Assembly (NCBI RefSeq): GCF_022344005.1
Contig: NZ_CP092194.1
Span: forward strand, 366,673 to 430,672
Source of the DNA: Deinococcus sp. KNUC1210
GTDB taxonomy: Bacteria; Deinococcota; Deinococci; Deinococcales; Deinococcaceae
DNA: 64,000 nucleotides
Direction: 5' to 3'
The first letter of the stretch is position 1. Each line of letters starts with the position of its first letter. Positions 20,156 to 32,985 of the stretch are shown piece after piece. Position numbers and translations under genes: made by a program. The notes under the pieces were generated by a model, which was not told the origin of the DNA, did no database searches, and was given only the letters and a program-made list of their open reading frames with translations.

Positions 20156-21355
20156 TCACACCCGGACGTGCTGACGCAGGGCGGGTTCCGGCTGCCGGGC
20201 GAGGACGCGCTGATACAGCCCGATGAGCTGCTCGACGTTCTGCCGGGCGGTGTACTGCTCCAGATAGCGGCGACGTACCTCCAGCCGCATCGCGTCGAGT
20301 GCCTGTGGGTGCTGAAGCAGCCACTCGACCTGCCGCACCAGATCGGCGGCGTCGCCCGGCTGGAAGTGCCGCCCGCTGACACCGTGTTCGATGATCGACG
20401 CCATCGACCCCAGGCGGCTGGCGACCACCGGCAGCCCGGCGGCAAACGCCTCGATCAGCGTCATCGGAAACCCCTCGTACCATTCCGAGGGAAAGACCAG
20501 CAGCCGGGCCTCGCGCATCAGTTCCTGAATGTGGTCACGCGGCTGGCGACCCAGGTACGTCACGCCGGGCAGTTCGCCCGCTCGCCGCTCGACTTCCTGT
20601 GCGAGCGGTCCATCACCGGCAATGGTCAGCGGCACGGTTGCGCCCAGCGTGCGCCAGGCATCCAGCAGGGTCAGGATTCCTTTTTCCGGTGTCAGGCGGC
20701 CCACGAACAGGGCGAACGCGCCCCGGTGCAGTCCGGCCCCCGGATCGGTGGGCAGAAAGTTGGGCTTGACCACCAGCTTCTCGGCGGGCAGCCCTCCCCG
20801 CAGATAGGTGTCCCGCGCATTCTCGGTCAGGGCGATATACACGTCGATCATGCGGTTGTAGGTGCCGAGCATCCGGTGAACCGTGAGGGTGGCGGCCAGC
20901 ACGCCCGACGCGGCGCGGCTCTCCCGGTAGCAGGCGTGCTGCACGGCGGGCCACGGCACCCGTTTGCCCACGCAGTCCTCGCACGGGTGCCCGTCGCGGT
21001 ACAGCGTGGTGGCCGGGCACAGCAGCTTGAAATTGTGCAGCGTCTGCACCACCCTGGCCCCCGCCGACTGCACCGCGTAATACGCCGAGGGCGACACCAG
21101 CGGAAAGGTGTTGTGAAAATGTACGACCTCGATATTCCGTTCGTGCACCAGCCGCGCCAGCGTGCGGGCCGACGCCGGATTCCACACGGTCCGGAGCGCC
21201 GCCGACACCCGCGCCCCATCGGGGAAATCGTCGTTGTGGACGGTGTGCCGGGTCACGTTCACGCCCTGGCGTTCGAGTTCGCGGGTTTCGGCAAAGAACA
21301 CCTCGTCTTCGCCCCCCGCCTGACGGTAGAAGTTATGGACCACCAGCACGTTCAC
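20156..21355 (-). CDS. GT4-family glycosyltransferase
   Basis: A 399-residue GT-B glycosyltransferase. GTG 21355 is preferred because CGGAGG lies 6 bases upstream and the protein then opens with the core strand VNVLVVHNFYRQAGGEDEV. The N-terminal part carries a conserved Cys-rich loop (CPATTLYRDGHPCEDCVGK) seen in one GT4 subgroup, perhaps metal-binding. The C-terminal domain has ALFVGRLTPEKGILTLL and PSEWYEGFPMTLIEAFAAGLPVV, the donor-site signature. It overlaps the preceding glycosyltransferase by 23 bases, and the lipoprotein gene starts 33 bases after its stop. Sugar specificity is unknown. Confidence 0.9.
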   Translation of the reverse strand: MNVLVVHNFYRQAGGEDEVFFAETRELERQGVNVTRHTVHNDDFPDGARVSAALRTVWNPASARTLARLVHERNIEVVHFHNTFPLVSPSAYYAVQSAGARVVQTLHNFKLLCPATTLYRDGHPCEDCVGKRVPWPAVQHACYRESRAASGVLAATLTVHRMLGTYNRMIDVYIALTENARDTYLRGGLPAEKLVVKPNFLPTDPGAGLHRGAFALFVGRLTPEKGILTLLDAWRTLGATVPLTIAGDGPLAQEVERRAGELPGVTYLGRQPRDHIQELMREARLLVFPSEWYEGFPMTLIEAFAAGLPVVASRLGSMASIIEHGVSGRHFQPGDAADLVRQVEWLLQHPQALDAMRLEVRRRYLEQYTARQNVEQLIGLYQRVLARQPEPALRQHVRV

Positions 21356-22575
21356 AGGCGGCCTCCGGGGGGATGAGGGTGAACGGCGGCGCAGCACCCT
21401 GGTACAGCCGGGCGTAGGCCGATGCCATCTGCGCCGCTCCGAAGACCGCTTCGGTATCGGGGACGCGGGCGAGTGCCTGTGCCCGGTAGCTGCCGGGCTG
21501 CTCGATCACCCGGACGAGGCAGCGGGCCAACGCTTCGGTATCTTCCGGGTTCACCAGCAGGTCAGTGCCGGGCGCGAACAGTTCGCGCAGTCCGGCGATG
21601 CAGGTGCCGACCAGCGGAATGCCGGCCATCGCGGCTTCCAGCGCCAGCATCGCCAGACCCTCGAAGCGCGACGGCATCAGCACCACGTCGAACTCCGCGA
21701 GGCGGGCGGCGAGCTGCGGAACCGGGGCACCGAGGACGACGGGCCAGCGCAGGCGACCCTCGGCGGCCCAGCGGTGCAGCGGAGCCGCGAGCGAGCCGTG
21801 CCCGTAGACCTGCACGCAGGCGTCCAGGGTGTCAGCTGGGCCGCCCGTTCCAGGATGGCGGGCAGCAGATCGGCTCCTTTCTGGGGTTCCAGGCGGCCTG
21901 CAAACAGGATTCGCACCGGGCCGGGTGGGCGGGCAGGGCGCTGGGCGGCGGTTTCCATGCCGCCCGCGACCCCGTTGTAGACCACCCGGCACTGCGCTGC
22001 TGGCAGGCGCGGCAGGTGCTGTGCTTCCCGGAAACGGTGCAGACTCTCCAGGCTTTCCGGTGAGACGCCCACCACCTCGGCCCGCGTCAGGCGGCGTTCG
22101 ACCCAGCCGCCGATGCGCCTCCATTTGGGCCAGAGCGTGGTGTTGTGAATGGTCCTCAGCACCCGCAGCCCCGGTGAGTCCTGCCCGAACAGCGTGCTGG
22201 CCGCGTAGGTACTGTCGGGAATATCGGTGTGCAGGTGCAGCACGTCGGGTGGCTGGTGCCGCAGAAGCTGGCGCAGACGCTGCCCGGCGACGACTGCGCC
22301 GCCCGCCTTCATGTCGAGCGAGGTGCCGGTATGCACCGGAACTCCCAGTTTCCACAGACGCCACTGCATGTCGCGTCCGATGTCGGAAGACGACACGCCC
22401 ATGACCGCGAAAACCGAGAAGTCACAGGTGTCGTGCAGCCGCTCGGTCAGACTCAGCGCGACTTCTTCTGCGCCGCCCAGATTCAGGCTGGTAATCACCT
22501 GAAGGACCTTCGGGCGGACCGAAGACGGCGCCGAGGACCCAGGTTCCGGGCGCGGCAGCGAAGAGGAAGGCAGGC

Positions 22576-22579
<4 letters not shown>
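21333..22579 (-). pseudogene. GT4-family glycosyltransferase, frameshifted
   Basis: The start ATG 22579 overlaps the polymerase stop (ATGA) and has CGGAGG upstream. The first 249 or so residues hold the N-terminal GT-B domain (VLQVITSLNLGGAEEVALSL) and the start of the donor domain (ILFAGRLEPQKGADLL). The frame is then lost at about 21832-21833: one more base there (CTGGAC instead of CTGAC on the coding strand) joins it to DACVQVYGHGSL and on to SRFEGLAMLALEAAMAGIPLV, giving about 415 residues and a normal family length. As given, the enzyme would lack its donor site. This is the one frameshift of the set that is not in a homopolymer longer than two. Confidence 0.85.
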
Positions 22580-24111
<1,532 letters not shown>

Positions 24112-24222
24112 GGAACTCTCTGCATGGTCAGGTCTCCTGGACAGGTCTGATTCCGAAGTCTGTTCGGAGCAGGGGAGGCGGGCTGCACGGTTCTTCCGCT
24201 CATGCCCCCAACTGTTCCCCGA

Positions 24223-24234
24223 CAGGCGCTAACA
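24223..24234 (-). promoter_or_regulatory. Conserved TGTTAGCGCCTG element, copy 2
   Basis: On the minus strand this reads TGTTAGCGCCTG, about 110 bases ahead of the polymerase start, and is preceded by a run of T. It lies in the 300-base region between the divergent polymerase and NPCBM lipoprotein genes, so it could act on either. Nothing else recognisable was seen in 24126-24427 apart from the GAGGAG ribosome binding site of the plus-strand gene. Confidence 0.35.
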
Positions 24235-24427
24235 AAAAATTAATGGCCCTGCCGCTGTCTGTGCCGTGGACACGCGAACGGCACGCCCGGGGTGCGCCAC
24301 CTGCTGCCTGCCCTGCAACGAAGCGTTGACGCCCACCCGTCCAGGCTGAAACGGCCTGAGGAGCGGGCGCAGGCAGCAGGCGGCGTGGAGCAGAGACCGT
24401 GTGATCAGCAGGCTTCAGAGGAGACGT

Positions 24428-27304
24428 ATGAGGAAACAGAGGTGGTGGCTCGCCGTGACGTGTGCGGCGGTGCTGGGGCTGGCCGGGTGTTCCGATCAAT
24501 CCGCGCCGCAGAGCAGTGAGGCCGGGGCGGGCCAGGAAACACAGACCGATCCATACGCGGGTGGCAAGAGCTATCCCTGGAGTGACCGGATCGACCCTTC
24601 CGGTGACGCGGCCAGCGTTCCGGGCGGCTTTCCCTGGACGGGCTTTCACGCGCAGGCAGGCGGCCTGAGGACGGCAGCCGTGGGCAGCGGCGACACCGCG
24701 TACCTGTCCGATCTGAGCTGGACGAGCGCCAAGAGCGCCTGGGGGCCGGTCGAAAAGGACATGAGCAACGGCGACCAGGGCAGCGGCGACGGCCACCCGC
24801 TGACCATCGGCGGGCAGGTGTACGCCAAGGGGCTGGGCGTGCATGCCAGTTCGGAGATCAATTACGCGCTGAACGGCCTGTGTACCACCTTCAGCGCCAG
24901 CATCGGCGTGGATGACGAGGTGGGCACGCGGGGCAGCGTGGTGTTCGAGGTCTGGAACGGCACCGCCACGAAGCTGTACAGCAGCGCCCTCCTGACCGGC
25001 AACGACCCGGCCAGTGCCATCAGCGTGGACGTGACGAACGTGCAGAATCTGCGGCTGGTCGTGACCGACGGCGGCAACGGGATCAACAACGATCACGCCG
25101 ACTGGGCCGACGCGCAGATCGTGTGTCCTCAGAAACCCCTGAGCGGTCAGACCTACCTTTCCGATCTGATGTGGACGAGCGCTCAGAGCGGCTGGGGGCC
25201 GATTGAACGCGATCTGAGCAACGGCGACAAGCTGAGCGGCGACGGCCACCCGCTGACCATCGGCGGACAGGTGTATGCCAAGGGGCTGGGCGTTCACGCG
25301 CTCTCGACCATCACCTACGCGCTGTCGGCGCAGTGCAGCGCCTTCGATGCCCAGGTGGGACTGGACGACGAGGTGACCGATCACGGCAGCGTCGTGTTTC
25401 AGGTGTTCGGAGACGGCGTTTCGCTCTTCGACAGCGGCGTCCTGCGCGGCACAGACGCACCCCGAGCGCTTTCGGTCAACCTGAGCGGCGTGCAGGAACT
25501 CAAACTGGTGGTGGGAGACAGCGGCAACGGCATCACCAACGATCACGCCGACTGGGGCGACGCCAAACTGACCTGCTCGACCCACACCACCGCGCCTGCC
25601 ACGCCCACCAACCTGACGGCGCTCCCGGGCACGGGCAGCGTGACGCTCGACTGGAGCGACAACACCGAGAGCGATCTGGTCGGCTACCGGGTGTCCCGCG
25701 CTGCCCAGGCGAGCGGCCCCTACACCCTGCTGACCGCCCAGCCCATCACGGTTTCGGCCTATACCGACGCCTCGGCTGGCAGCGCCCAGGTGTTCTATCA
25801 GGTGGTGGCTGTGGACCGCAGCGGCAACGCGTCTGCGCCCGCCAGCATCAGCGCGACGCCCAGCAGCGGGACCCCGAAGATCGTGACCGAAAATCCCGAC
25901 GCCTTTCCCTATCCGGACCGCCTGGTGTTCAGCCGGATCGGCAGCCTGAGCAGTCCGCCCAGCAACGCCGTTCACGACCTGAGCACGCTGAGGGTGAAGA
26001 ACACCGGCACCGGCCCACTGACCATTACCGGGCTGAATCTCACCGGAACCTGGGTTCTCGATCCGGCCATTCCGCTGCCGACCAATGTGGCGGCGGGCGG
26101 CACGCTGAATGTGCGGCTGCGCCTGACGGCTCAGACGAACAAGGTGAACATGGGCACCCTGACGGTGGTGTCCAACGATCCCACCACGCCCAACCTGACC
26201 ATTCAGCTCGCTGGCCTGTGGCAGAGCCTGCCGGAGAACAACCAGGAGCCCAATCCGCTCCAGATCCGCGACGCCTTCGGGTACACCTTCAGCTTTCTGG
26301 GCGGCGAGTCCAGCCTCAATCAGGACGGGCTGGTCCGTCCACAGGGAGATGAGGTGATCGCTCCGTACTGGCAGCGGGCCGACCTGAGCCAGCCGGTGAC
26401 GGTGCGCCAGATCGCCGCCTTCCATACCCAGGGCAACACCGGCACGCTGTACTGGCACGACAAGGCCAGCAGCTCGGTCACCACGCTGTTCACGCATATT
26501 GCCGCCGACGCCCAGACGATCTTTCCGCGCATCGGCGGCGGCCTGCCTGCGGTCACGACCTTCACACCCACCGCCACCTTCGGCCTCCGGGTCGACGGCG
26601 AGTGGAGTGATCCGCGCCGCAACAGTCAGACCGCCGACCGTAGCAACGGCTGTGCGCGTCCGTGCGGGCAGCATCTGCGCTTCTGGCCGATCAAGGACAG
26701 GGCGGGCGCACTGGTGCCCAACTCCTACATGCTGATCATGGATTACAGCGGCATCAACTACGACTACAACGACATGATCTACGTCATCAGCAATGTCCGG
26801 CCCGCCCCGATCCTGTTGAACGTGGGCGGCGCGACCTACTCCGCTCCGAGCGGCGACGTGTGGCTCTCGGACAAGGATCAGAACGGCGACGCGCCCTACA
26901 CGCCCAGCACGGCGGTTGCCCAGGGCAGTCAGACCTCGACCACGCCTATCGCGGGCACCGACAACCCGGTGCTGTACCGCACCTCACGCGGCGACCTGGG
27001 AGCCGCGACGCCGCAGAGTTCGCGCCTGCTCACCTTCAACGTGCCGATCAACAACGGCACTTATCTGGTGAAACTGCATTTTGCCGATCTGACCTGGACT
27101 GCGCCCGGTCAGCGGGTCTTCGATGTCAGTCTGGAAGGACAGCTCCGGATTGCCAGTCTCGACATCGTGGCGACTGCGGGGGGCGGCAACACGGCGCTGG
27201 TGGTTCCCATCGACAACGTGCAGGTCAAGGACGGCAAGCTCACCATCGATCTGAAAGCCAGCGTGGATTTTCCCTCGCTGTCGGGCATCGAAATCGTGCG
27301 CTGA
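24428..27304 (+). CDS. Lipoprotein with two NPCBM domains, FN3, ASH-like and malectin domains
   Basis: A 958-residue lipoprotein. ATG 24428 follows GAGGAG and opens a signal peptide ending Leu-Ala-Gly-Cys at about residue 21. Domains in order: NPCBM 1 (about 91-235), NPCBM 2 (243-385), fibronectin type III (390-480, [18 protein letters not shown]), an ASPM/SPD-2/hydin-like beta domain (483-597, [18 protein letters not shown]), an unassigned beta-rich domain (598-794, with the acidic patch [13 protein letters not shown]) and a C-terminal malectin (795-958, [11 protein letters not shown]). It is a multi-module envelope glycan binder, divergent from the polymerase gene. NPCBM motifs YAKGLGVHA and NDHADWA occur in both copies. 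No enzyme active site was seen. Confidence 0.9.
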   Translation: MRKQRWWLAVTCAAVLGLAGCSDQSAPQSSEAGAGQETQTDPYAGGKSYPWSDRIDPSGDAASVPGGFPWTGFHAQAGGLRTAAVGSGDTAYLSDLSWTSAKSAWGPVEKDMSNGDQGSGDGHPLTIGGQVYAKGLGVHASSEINYALNGLCTTFSASIGVDDEVGTRGSVVFEVWNGTATKLYSSALLTGNDPASAISVDVTNVQNLRLVVTDGGNGINNDHADWADAQIVCPQKPLSGQTYLSDLMWTSAQSGWGPIERDLSNGDKLSGDGHPLTIGGQVYAKGLGVHALSTITYALSAQCSAFDAQVGLDDEVTDHGSVVFQVFGDGVSLFDSGVLRGTDAPRALSVNLSGVQELKLVVGDSGNGITNDHADWGDAKLTCSTHTTAPATPTNLTALPGTGSVTLDWSDNTESDLVGYRVSRAAQASGPYTLLTAQPITVSAYTDASAGSAQVFYQVVAVDRSGNASAPASISATPSSGTPKIVTENPDAFPYPDRLVFSRIGSLSSPPSNAVHDLSTLRVKNTGTGPLTITGLNLTGTWVLDPAIPLPTNVAAGGTLNVRLRLTAQTNKVNMGTLTVVSNDPTTPNLTIQLAGLWQSLPENNQEPNPLQIRDAFGYTFSFLGGESSLNQDGLVRPQGDEVIAPYWQRADLSQPVTVRQIAAFHTQGNTGTLYWHDKASSSVTTLFTHIAADAQTIFPRIGGGLPAVTTFTPTATFGLRVDGEWSDPRRNSQTADRSNGCARPCGQHLRFWPIKDRAGALVPNSYMLIMDYSGINYDYNDMIYVISNVRPAPILLNVGGATYSAPSGDVWLSDKDQNGDAPYTPSTAVAQGSQTSTTPIAGTDNPVLYRTSRGDLGAATPQSSRLLTFNVPINNGTYLVKLHFADLTWTAPGQRVFDVSLEGQLRIASLDIVATAGGGNTALVVPIDNVQVKDGKLTIDLKASVDFPSLSGIEIVR

Positions 27305-27310
27305 ACGCCG

Positions 27311-27378
27311 GAAGAACAGCTGAGGGATCGGCGGAGTGGGGCGGCAGCGTGCTGGGCCGCCCCGCCTCGTCGTTCTTC
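27311..27378 (+). terminator. Large hairpin after the NPCBM/malectin lipoprotein gene
   Basis: An inner 13-bp stem (27333-27345 with 27356-27368, core GGGGCGGC) sits inside an outer GAAGAAC/GTTCTTC pair (27311-27317 with 27372-27378). It starts 7 bases past the stop codon. There is no strong T-tract, so termination is inferred. Confidence 0.6.
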
Positions 27379-27540
27379 CCCGCAGTCCTGAGTTCTCTGG
27401 GATGACCGTGAGAAGGATGACGATACAGGCGTTACAGCCGTGCCAATCGGCGTTAACCCTGCCGTAGCGTACAGCCCCGCATGATGGCCGTGTCTTACAG
27501 GCCCCGGCCCGCACCCATGCGGAAGGCCAAAGGAGTGGCG

Positions 27541-29413
<1,873 letters not shown>

Positions 29414-30394
29414 ATGCTGCGTCGGACGCGGTCAGCTTCCTCCCCTGCACCCATGACGATGCCGCTGGACGCCAGAATCTATATCGCCACCGCTCCGGAA
29501 CTGGTCGAAGTCGCCCTGCTCAGGCGTCTCAATCACCTGGGATTTCATAACGTGACGCTCGGCAAACAGGTGGATCTCCGCAGCAGAAGCGCCGTGATGG
29601 CCTTCTTCGAAAAGGAACTCCCCGATTATGTGTTCCTGAACGCCGCCAACCTCTACAGCGCCGCCGATCCCTTCAAGCCCGCCACCTGGCTGCACGACAA
29701 CCTGCTGAGCGTGGCGAACGTGATCGAGGCGTCGTACCTCTACGACGTGACGAAACTGCTGTGCCTCGACTGCGCCTCGACCTTCCTCCAGCCGATGATT
29801 TTGCCGTGGTATGTCGAAACGCTGCCGCCAGAGCAGCTCGACGGCACGCTGCGGGCATGTCAGGTGACGCGGCGGGCCATTGTCGAGCTGTGCCGCAGTT
29901 ACCGCGCACAGTACAGCTGCGACTTCGTCAGTGCCGTGACCAGCAACGTCTACGGTGCAGGCCGCTGGACGCAGGTACCCAGGGGCCATCTGGTGCCCGC
30001 CCTCATCAAGGAGGTGGTGCATGCCAAGGAACTGGAACTGCGGCGCATCGATCTGCTGGGCGGCGCGGCGCAGCGACACGACCTGGTGCATCTCGACGAT
30101 CTGACCGAGGCCCTGGTGTACATGATGAATCAGGTGTCGCAGCCCGACTGCATCTCGGTGGAATCCGGGCAGCCGCACTCGCTGGCAGAACTGGCCCGGC
30201 TCGTGGGCTCCATGGTGGGCTACCAGGGGCAGTTCGAGTTCGTGGGCAGCGGCCCGTTCTCGGTGCTGCTGGATCGGCCGGAAATGCCGACGCTCCAGAG
30301 TCTGGGCTGGCAGACCAGAGTGCCGCTCGGTGACGGTCTGCACAGCGAATACCGCTGGTATCTGCAGCACCGTCACCACGATCAGCCCGGCTGA
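29414..30394 (+). CDS. GDP-L-fucose-synthase-like SDR, probably catalytically inactive
   Basis: A 326-residue protein whose overall pattern follows GDP-L-fucose synthase: DYVFLNAAN, LHDNLLSVANVIEAS, LCRSYRAQY, VTSNVYG and HDLVHLDDLTEALVYMM. The sites that matter have changed. The N-terminal loop that should be GxxGxxG reads ATAPELVEV, and the YxxxK stretch expected before LCRSY reads CQVTR, so Tyr is Cys and Lys is Arg. It therefore probably lacks NADPH binding and epimerase/reductase chemistry, and may act as a regulatory or structural partner or be decaying. It starts directly after the WecG stop; a second in-frame Met is at 29453. A 115-base gap follows before ugd. Confidence 0.8.
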   Translation: MLRRTRSASSPAPMTMPLDARIYIATAPELVEVALLRRLNHLGFHNVTLGKQVDLRSRSAVMAFFEKELPDYVFLNAANLYSAADPFKPATWLHDNLLSVANVIEASYLYDVTKLLCLDCASTFLQPMILPWYVETLPPEQLDGTLRACQVTRRAIVELCRSYRAQYSCDFVSAVTSNVYGAGRWTQVPRGHLVPALIKEVVHAKELELRRIDLLGGAAQRHDLVHLDDLTEALVYMMNQVSQPDCISVESGQPHSLAELARLVGSMVGYQGQFEFVGSGPFSVLLDRPEMPTLQSLGWQTRVPLGDGLHSEYRWYLQHRHHDQPG

Positions 30395-30424
30395 CGTCGG
30401 CACTCTTCGTTGCCCTTGACCTTT

Positions 30425-30433
30425 TGTTAGCGC
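30425..30433 (+). promoter_or_regulatory. Conserved TGTTAGCGC element upstream of ugd
   Basis: TGTTAGCGC occurs here on the plus strand about 80 bases before the ugd start, preceded by TTGACC and a T run and followed 9 bases later by TACGGTAC. It shares its nine bases with the elements at 16858-16866 and 24226-24234 in the opposite orientation, each facing a polysaccharide transcription unit. Confidence 0.35.
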
Positions 30434-30509
30434 TCTCCTCGCTACGGTACCAGCTGTTGGAGAGACATGGTCTCAAGCTCATCCGTTTCGAGAGGAAAGG
30501 AGAAACTGC

Positions 30510-31934
30510 ATGCCAAACACGGAATCGCTCAATGTGGCTGTCGTCGGTACCGGATACGTCGGTCTGGGAACCGCCGTGATGCTGGCGTACCTGGGGCACC
30601 AGGTCACGGGCATCGACATCGACGAACGCAAGATCGAAATGCTGCGGCGCGGAGAGCTGCCCATCTATGAACCCGGCCTGGCCGATCTGCTGCACGCCAG
30701 CGAGTCGCGCCTCACCTGGACCAGCGACTATGCGGCGGCCATACCGGAGGCCGACGTGATCATCGTGTGCGTGGGCACGCCGCCGCTGCCAGACGGGCAT
30801 CCGAATCTGCGGTATATCGCGGAGGCGGCCCGCAGCGTGGCCCAGAATCTCAACGGCAAGTTTCAGGTGATCGTCAACAAGAGCACGGTGCCGGTGGGAA
30901 CCGGCGACTGGGTCACCCGGATTCTGGAAGACAACGCGCCGGATTACCACGCCAACCGGTACGCGGTGGTCAGCAATCCCGAGTTTCTGCGCGAGGGCAC
31001 GGCGCTGCACGACAGCCTGTATCCAGACCGTATCGTGCTGGGAAGTGCCAGCCAGGAGGGCATCGAGCGGTTGCGCCAGCTGTACCGGCGGCTGCTGGAG
31101 CAGGATTTCACGCCGCCCGAGGGGGTGCCGCGTCCTGCGGGCCTGGCCCGTCCTCAGTTCGTGACCACCAGCCTCAACAGCGCCGAGATGATCAAGTACG
31201 CGGCCAATGCCTTCCTGGCGCTCAAGATCAGCTTTGCCAACGAGATCGCCGGGCTGTGCGAGCGGGTCGATGCCGACATCGAGGAAGTGGTGCACGGCAT
31301 CGGACACGATCAGCGCATCGGCCACCGCTTCCTGGTGGCGGGGGCGGGCTGGGGCGGCAGCTGCTTTGCCAAGGACACCGCCGCCCTCATCAGCACCGGG
31401 GCCGAGTACGACTACGAGATGCCGATCCTTCAGGCCGCCGTGGACGTGAACCGTCATCAGCGGCAGCTGGTGGTCAGCAAGCTTCAGCGCCACCTGCACC
31501 GCCTTCAGGGCAAACGGGTCGCCGTGCTGGGACTGGCGTTCAAGCCCAACACCGACGATCTGCGCGACGCCCCCGCCCACGACTGCATCGCGCGGCTGAT
31601 GGAACTGGGCGCACAGGTGGTCGTGCACGACCCGGTGGCGATGGAGCAGGCCCGACGCGAGTGGACGCACCTGAGCTATCAGGAGGCCAGCAGCGCCTAC
31701 GACGCGGTGCGCGGTGCAGACGCGGTGATCCTGATGACCGAGTGGCAGGATTACCACGATCTCGACTGGGAACAGGCTGTTGCCAGCATGCGCCGCCGCC
31801 TGGTGATCGATACCCGGAATGTTCTGCGGCAGCTGCCGAGCGATACCGTGCTCGAACAGATCGGTCGCCGCCGCGTGCAGGAGACGCACGCCCTGCCGAT
31901 CCTGCCCGTGCCCGTCAGCAGCGTACACGTATGA
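30510..31934 (+). CDS. ugd: UDP-glucose 6-dehydrogenase
   Basis: A 474-residue cytoplasmic enzyme that oxidises UDP-glucose to UDP-glucuronate with two NAD+. The Rossmann motif VVGTGYVGLGTAVMLAYLGH opens the protein, followed by YEPGL, VGTPP and NKSTVPVGT. The catalytic Cys is in GGSCFAKDT at about residue 285, and the C-terminal UDP-binding domain has LGLAFKPNTDDLRDAPA. ATG 30510 follows AAAGGAG. The stop overlaps the UDP-xylose synthase start by ATGA, so the product is handed to the next enzyme. A UDP-ManNAc dehydrogenase role is possible but less likely given that neighbour. Confidence 0.94.
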   Translation: MPNTESLNVAVVGTGYVGLGTAVMLAYLGHQVTGIDIDERKIEMLRRGELPIYEPGLADLLHASESRLTWTSDYAAAIPEADVIIVCVGTPPLPDGHPNLRYIAEAARSVAQNLNGKFQVIVNKSTVPVGTGDWVTRILEDNAPDYHANRYAVVSNPEFLREGTALHDSLYPDRIVLGSASQEGIERLRQLYRRLLEQDFTPPEGVPRPAGLARPQFVTTSLNSAEMIKYAANAFLALKISFANEIAGLCERVDADIEEVVHGIGHDQRIGHRFLVAGAGWGGSCFAKDTAALISTGAEYDYEMPILQAAVDVNRHQRQLVVSKLQRHLHRLQGKRVAVLGLAFKPNTDDLRDAPAHDCIARLMELGAQVVVHDPVAMEQARREWTHLSYQEASSAYDAVRGADAVILMTEWQDYHDLDWEQAVASMRRRLVIDTRNVLRQLPSDTVLEQIGRRRVQETHALPILPVPVSSVHV

Positions 31935-32908
31935 GAGTGCTGCTGACCGGAAGTGCGGGGTTTATCGGCTCTCACCTGACCGAGTATTTTCTGGATGCAG
32001 GGCATCAGGTGATCGGCGTCGACAACTATCTGAGCGGGCAGCGCCAGAATACCGAGCGCTTCCTGACGCACCCCTGTTTCGAGTTCATCGAGGCAGACGT
32101 GAGCGCCGGTCTTCCGGAAGTGAAGGAAAAGCTCGACTGGGTGCTGCATTTCGCCAGTCCGGCCAGTCCGCCGCACTATCAGCAGTTTCCTGTCGAAACG
32201 CTGATGGTGGGAGCGCAGGGCACCCAGCATGGCCTGGAACTGGCGCGGCAGCACGGCGCGAAGTTCTTTCTGGCGAGCACCAGCGAGGTGTACGGCGACC
32301 CGCTGGTTCACCCGCAGCCGGAAAGTTACTGGGGCCATGTCAATCCCAACGGCGTGCGGAGCTGTTACGACGAGGCCAAGCGCTACGCCGAAGCGATCAC
32401 GCTGGCCTACCACCGTCACCACGCGCTGGATATCCGGATCATCCGGATCTTCAATACCTATGGCCCCCGGATGCGGGCCGACGACGGGCGCGTCGTGACC
32501 AACTTCGTTTCGCAGGCGCTGGCCGGGCTGCCGCTCACGGTGTACGGCGACGGCCTTCAGACGCGCAGCTTCCAGTATGTCGATGATCTGGTCGAAGGCA
32601 TCGTGCGCCTGATGAACGTCATGTACCACGCGCCGGTCAATCTCGGAAATCCAGACGAATACACGGTGCTCGACTTCGCCCGCATCATCCGTGACCGGAT
32701 CGACCCGGCGTTGTCCATCCTGCATGAGCCTGTGCCTGCCGACGATCCCAGACAGCGAAAACCCGATATCTCGCTGGCGAAGCAGCTGCTGGGCTGGGAG
32801 CCGCAGATCAGCCTGAAACGGGGCCTGGAACTGACCATCGAATCGTTCCAGCAGCACGCCAAGCCGTCTGAACCGCCGCGCCTCGCCGAACACTGGTCGC
32901 CCTTCTGA
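31931..32908 (+). CDS. uxs: UDP-glucuronate decarboxylase (UDP-xylose synthase)
   Basis: A 325-residue extended SDR that converts UDP-glucuronate to UDP-xylose. The NAD motif LLTGSAGFIGSHLTEYF is at the N-terminus, followed by the UXS hallmarks VLHFASPASPPHYQ, STSEVYGDPLVHPQ and NPNGVRSCYDEAK, in which Tyr146 and Lys150 form the catalytic pair. The later RSFQYVDDLVEG and VNLGNPDEYTV fit the same family, and the length is typical. It is translationally coupled to ugd and followed by the flippase gene. Together they predict xylose, or a UDP-xylose-derived sugar, in the polymer. Confidence 0.95.
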   Translation: MRVLLTGSAGFIGSHLTEYFLDAGHQVIGVDNYLSGQRQNTERFLTHPCFEFIEADVSAGLPEVKEKLDWVLHFASPASPPHYQQFPVETLMVGAQGTQHGLELARQHGAKFFLASTSEVYGDPLVHPQPESYWGHVNPNGVRSCYDEAKRYAEAITLAYHRHHALDIRIIRIFNTYGPRMRADDGRVVTNFVSQALAGLPLTVYGDGLQTRSFQYVDDLVEGIVRLMNVMYHAPVNLGNPDEYTVLDFARIIRDRIDPALSILHEPVPADDPRQRKPDISLAKQLLGWEPQISLKRGLELTIESFQQHAKPSEPPRLAEHWSPF

Positions 32909-32985
32909 ACACAGCGCCCAACTCGAACACAGCGCCGGAACAGCTCTCGCCCGGTCCTGCACAGGCGGCTGAACGGAAGGTGCCC

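Noticed and set aside
24200..26674. 824-codon open frame on the minus strand
   Set aside because: It lies opposite the NPCBM/malectin lipoprotein gene, has no ribosome binding site and reads as a G+C-biased antisense frame with no recognisable domain.
30006..31928. 640-codon minus-strand frame
   Set aside because: It is opposite ugd, whose catalytic motifs are complete; the minus frame shows no family pattern.
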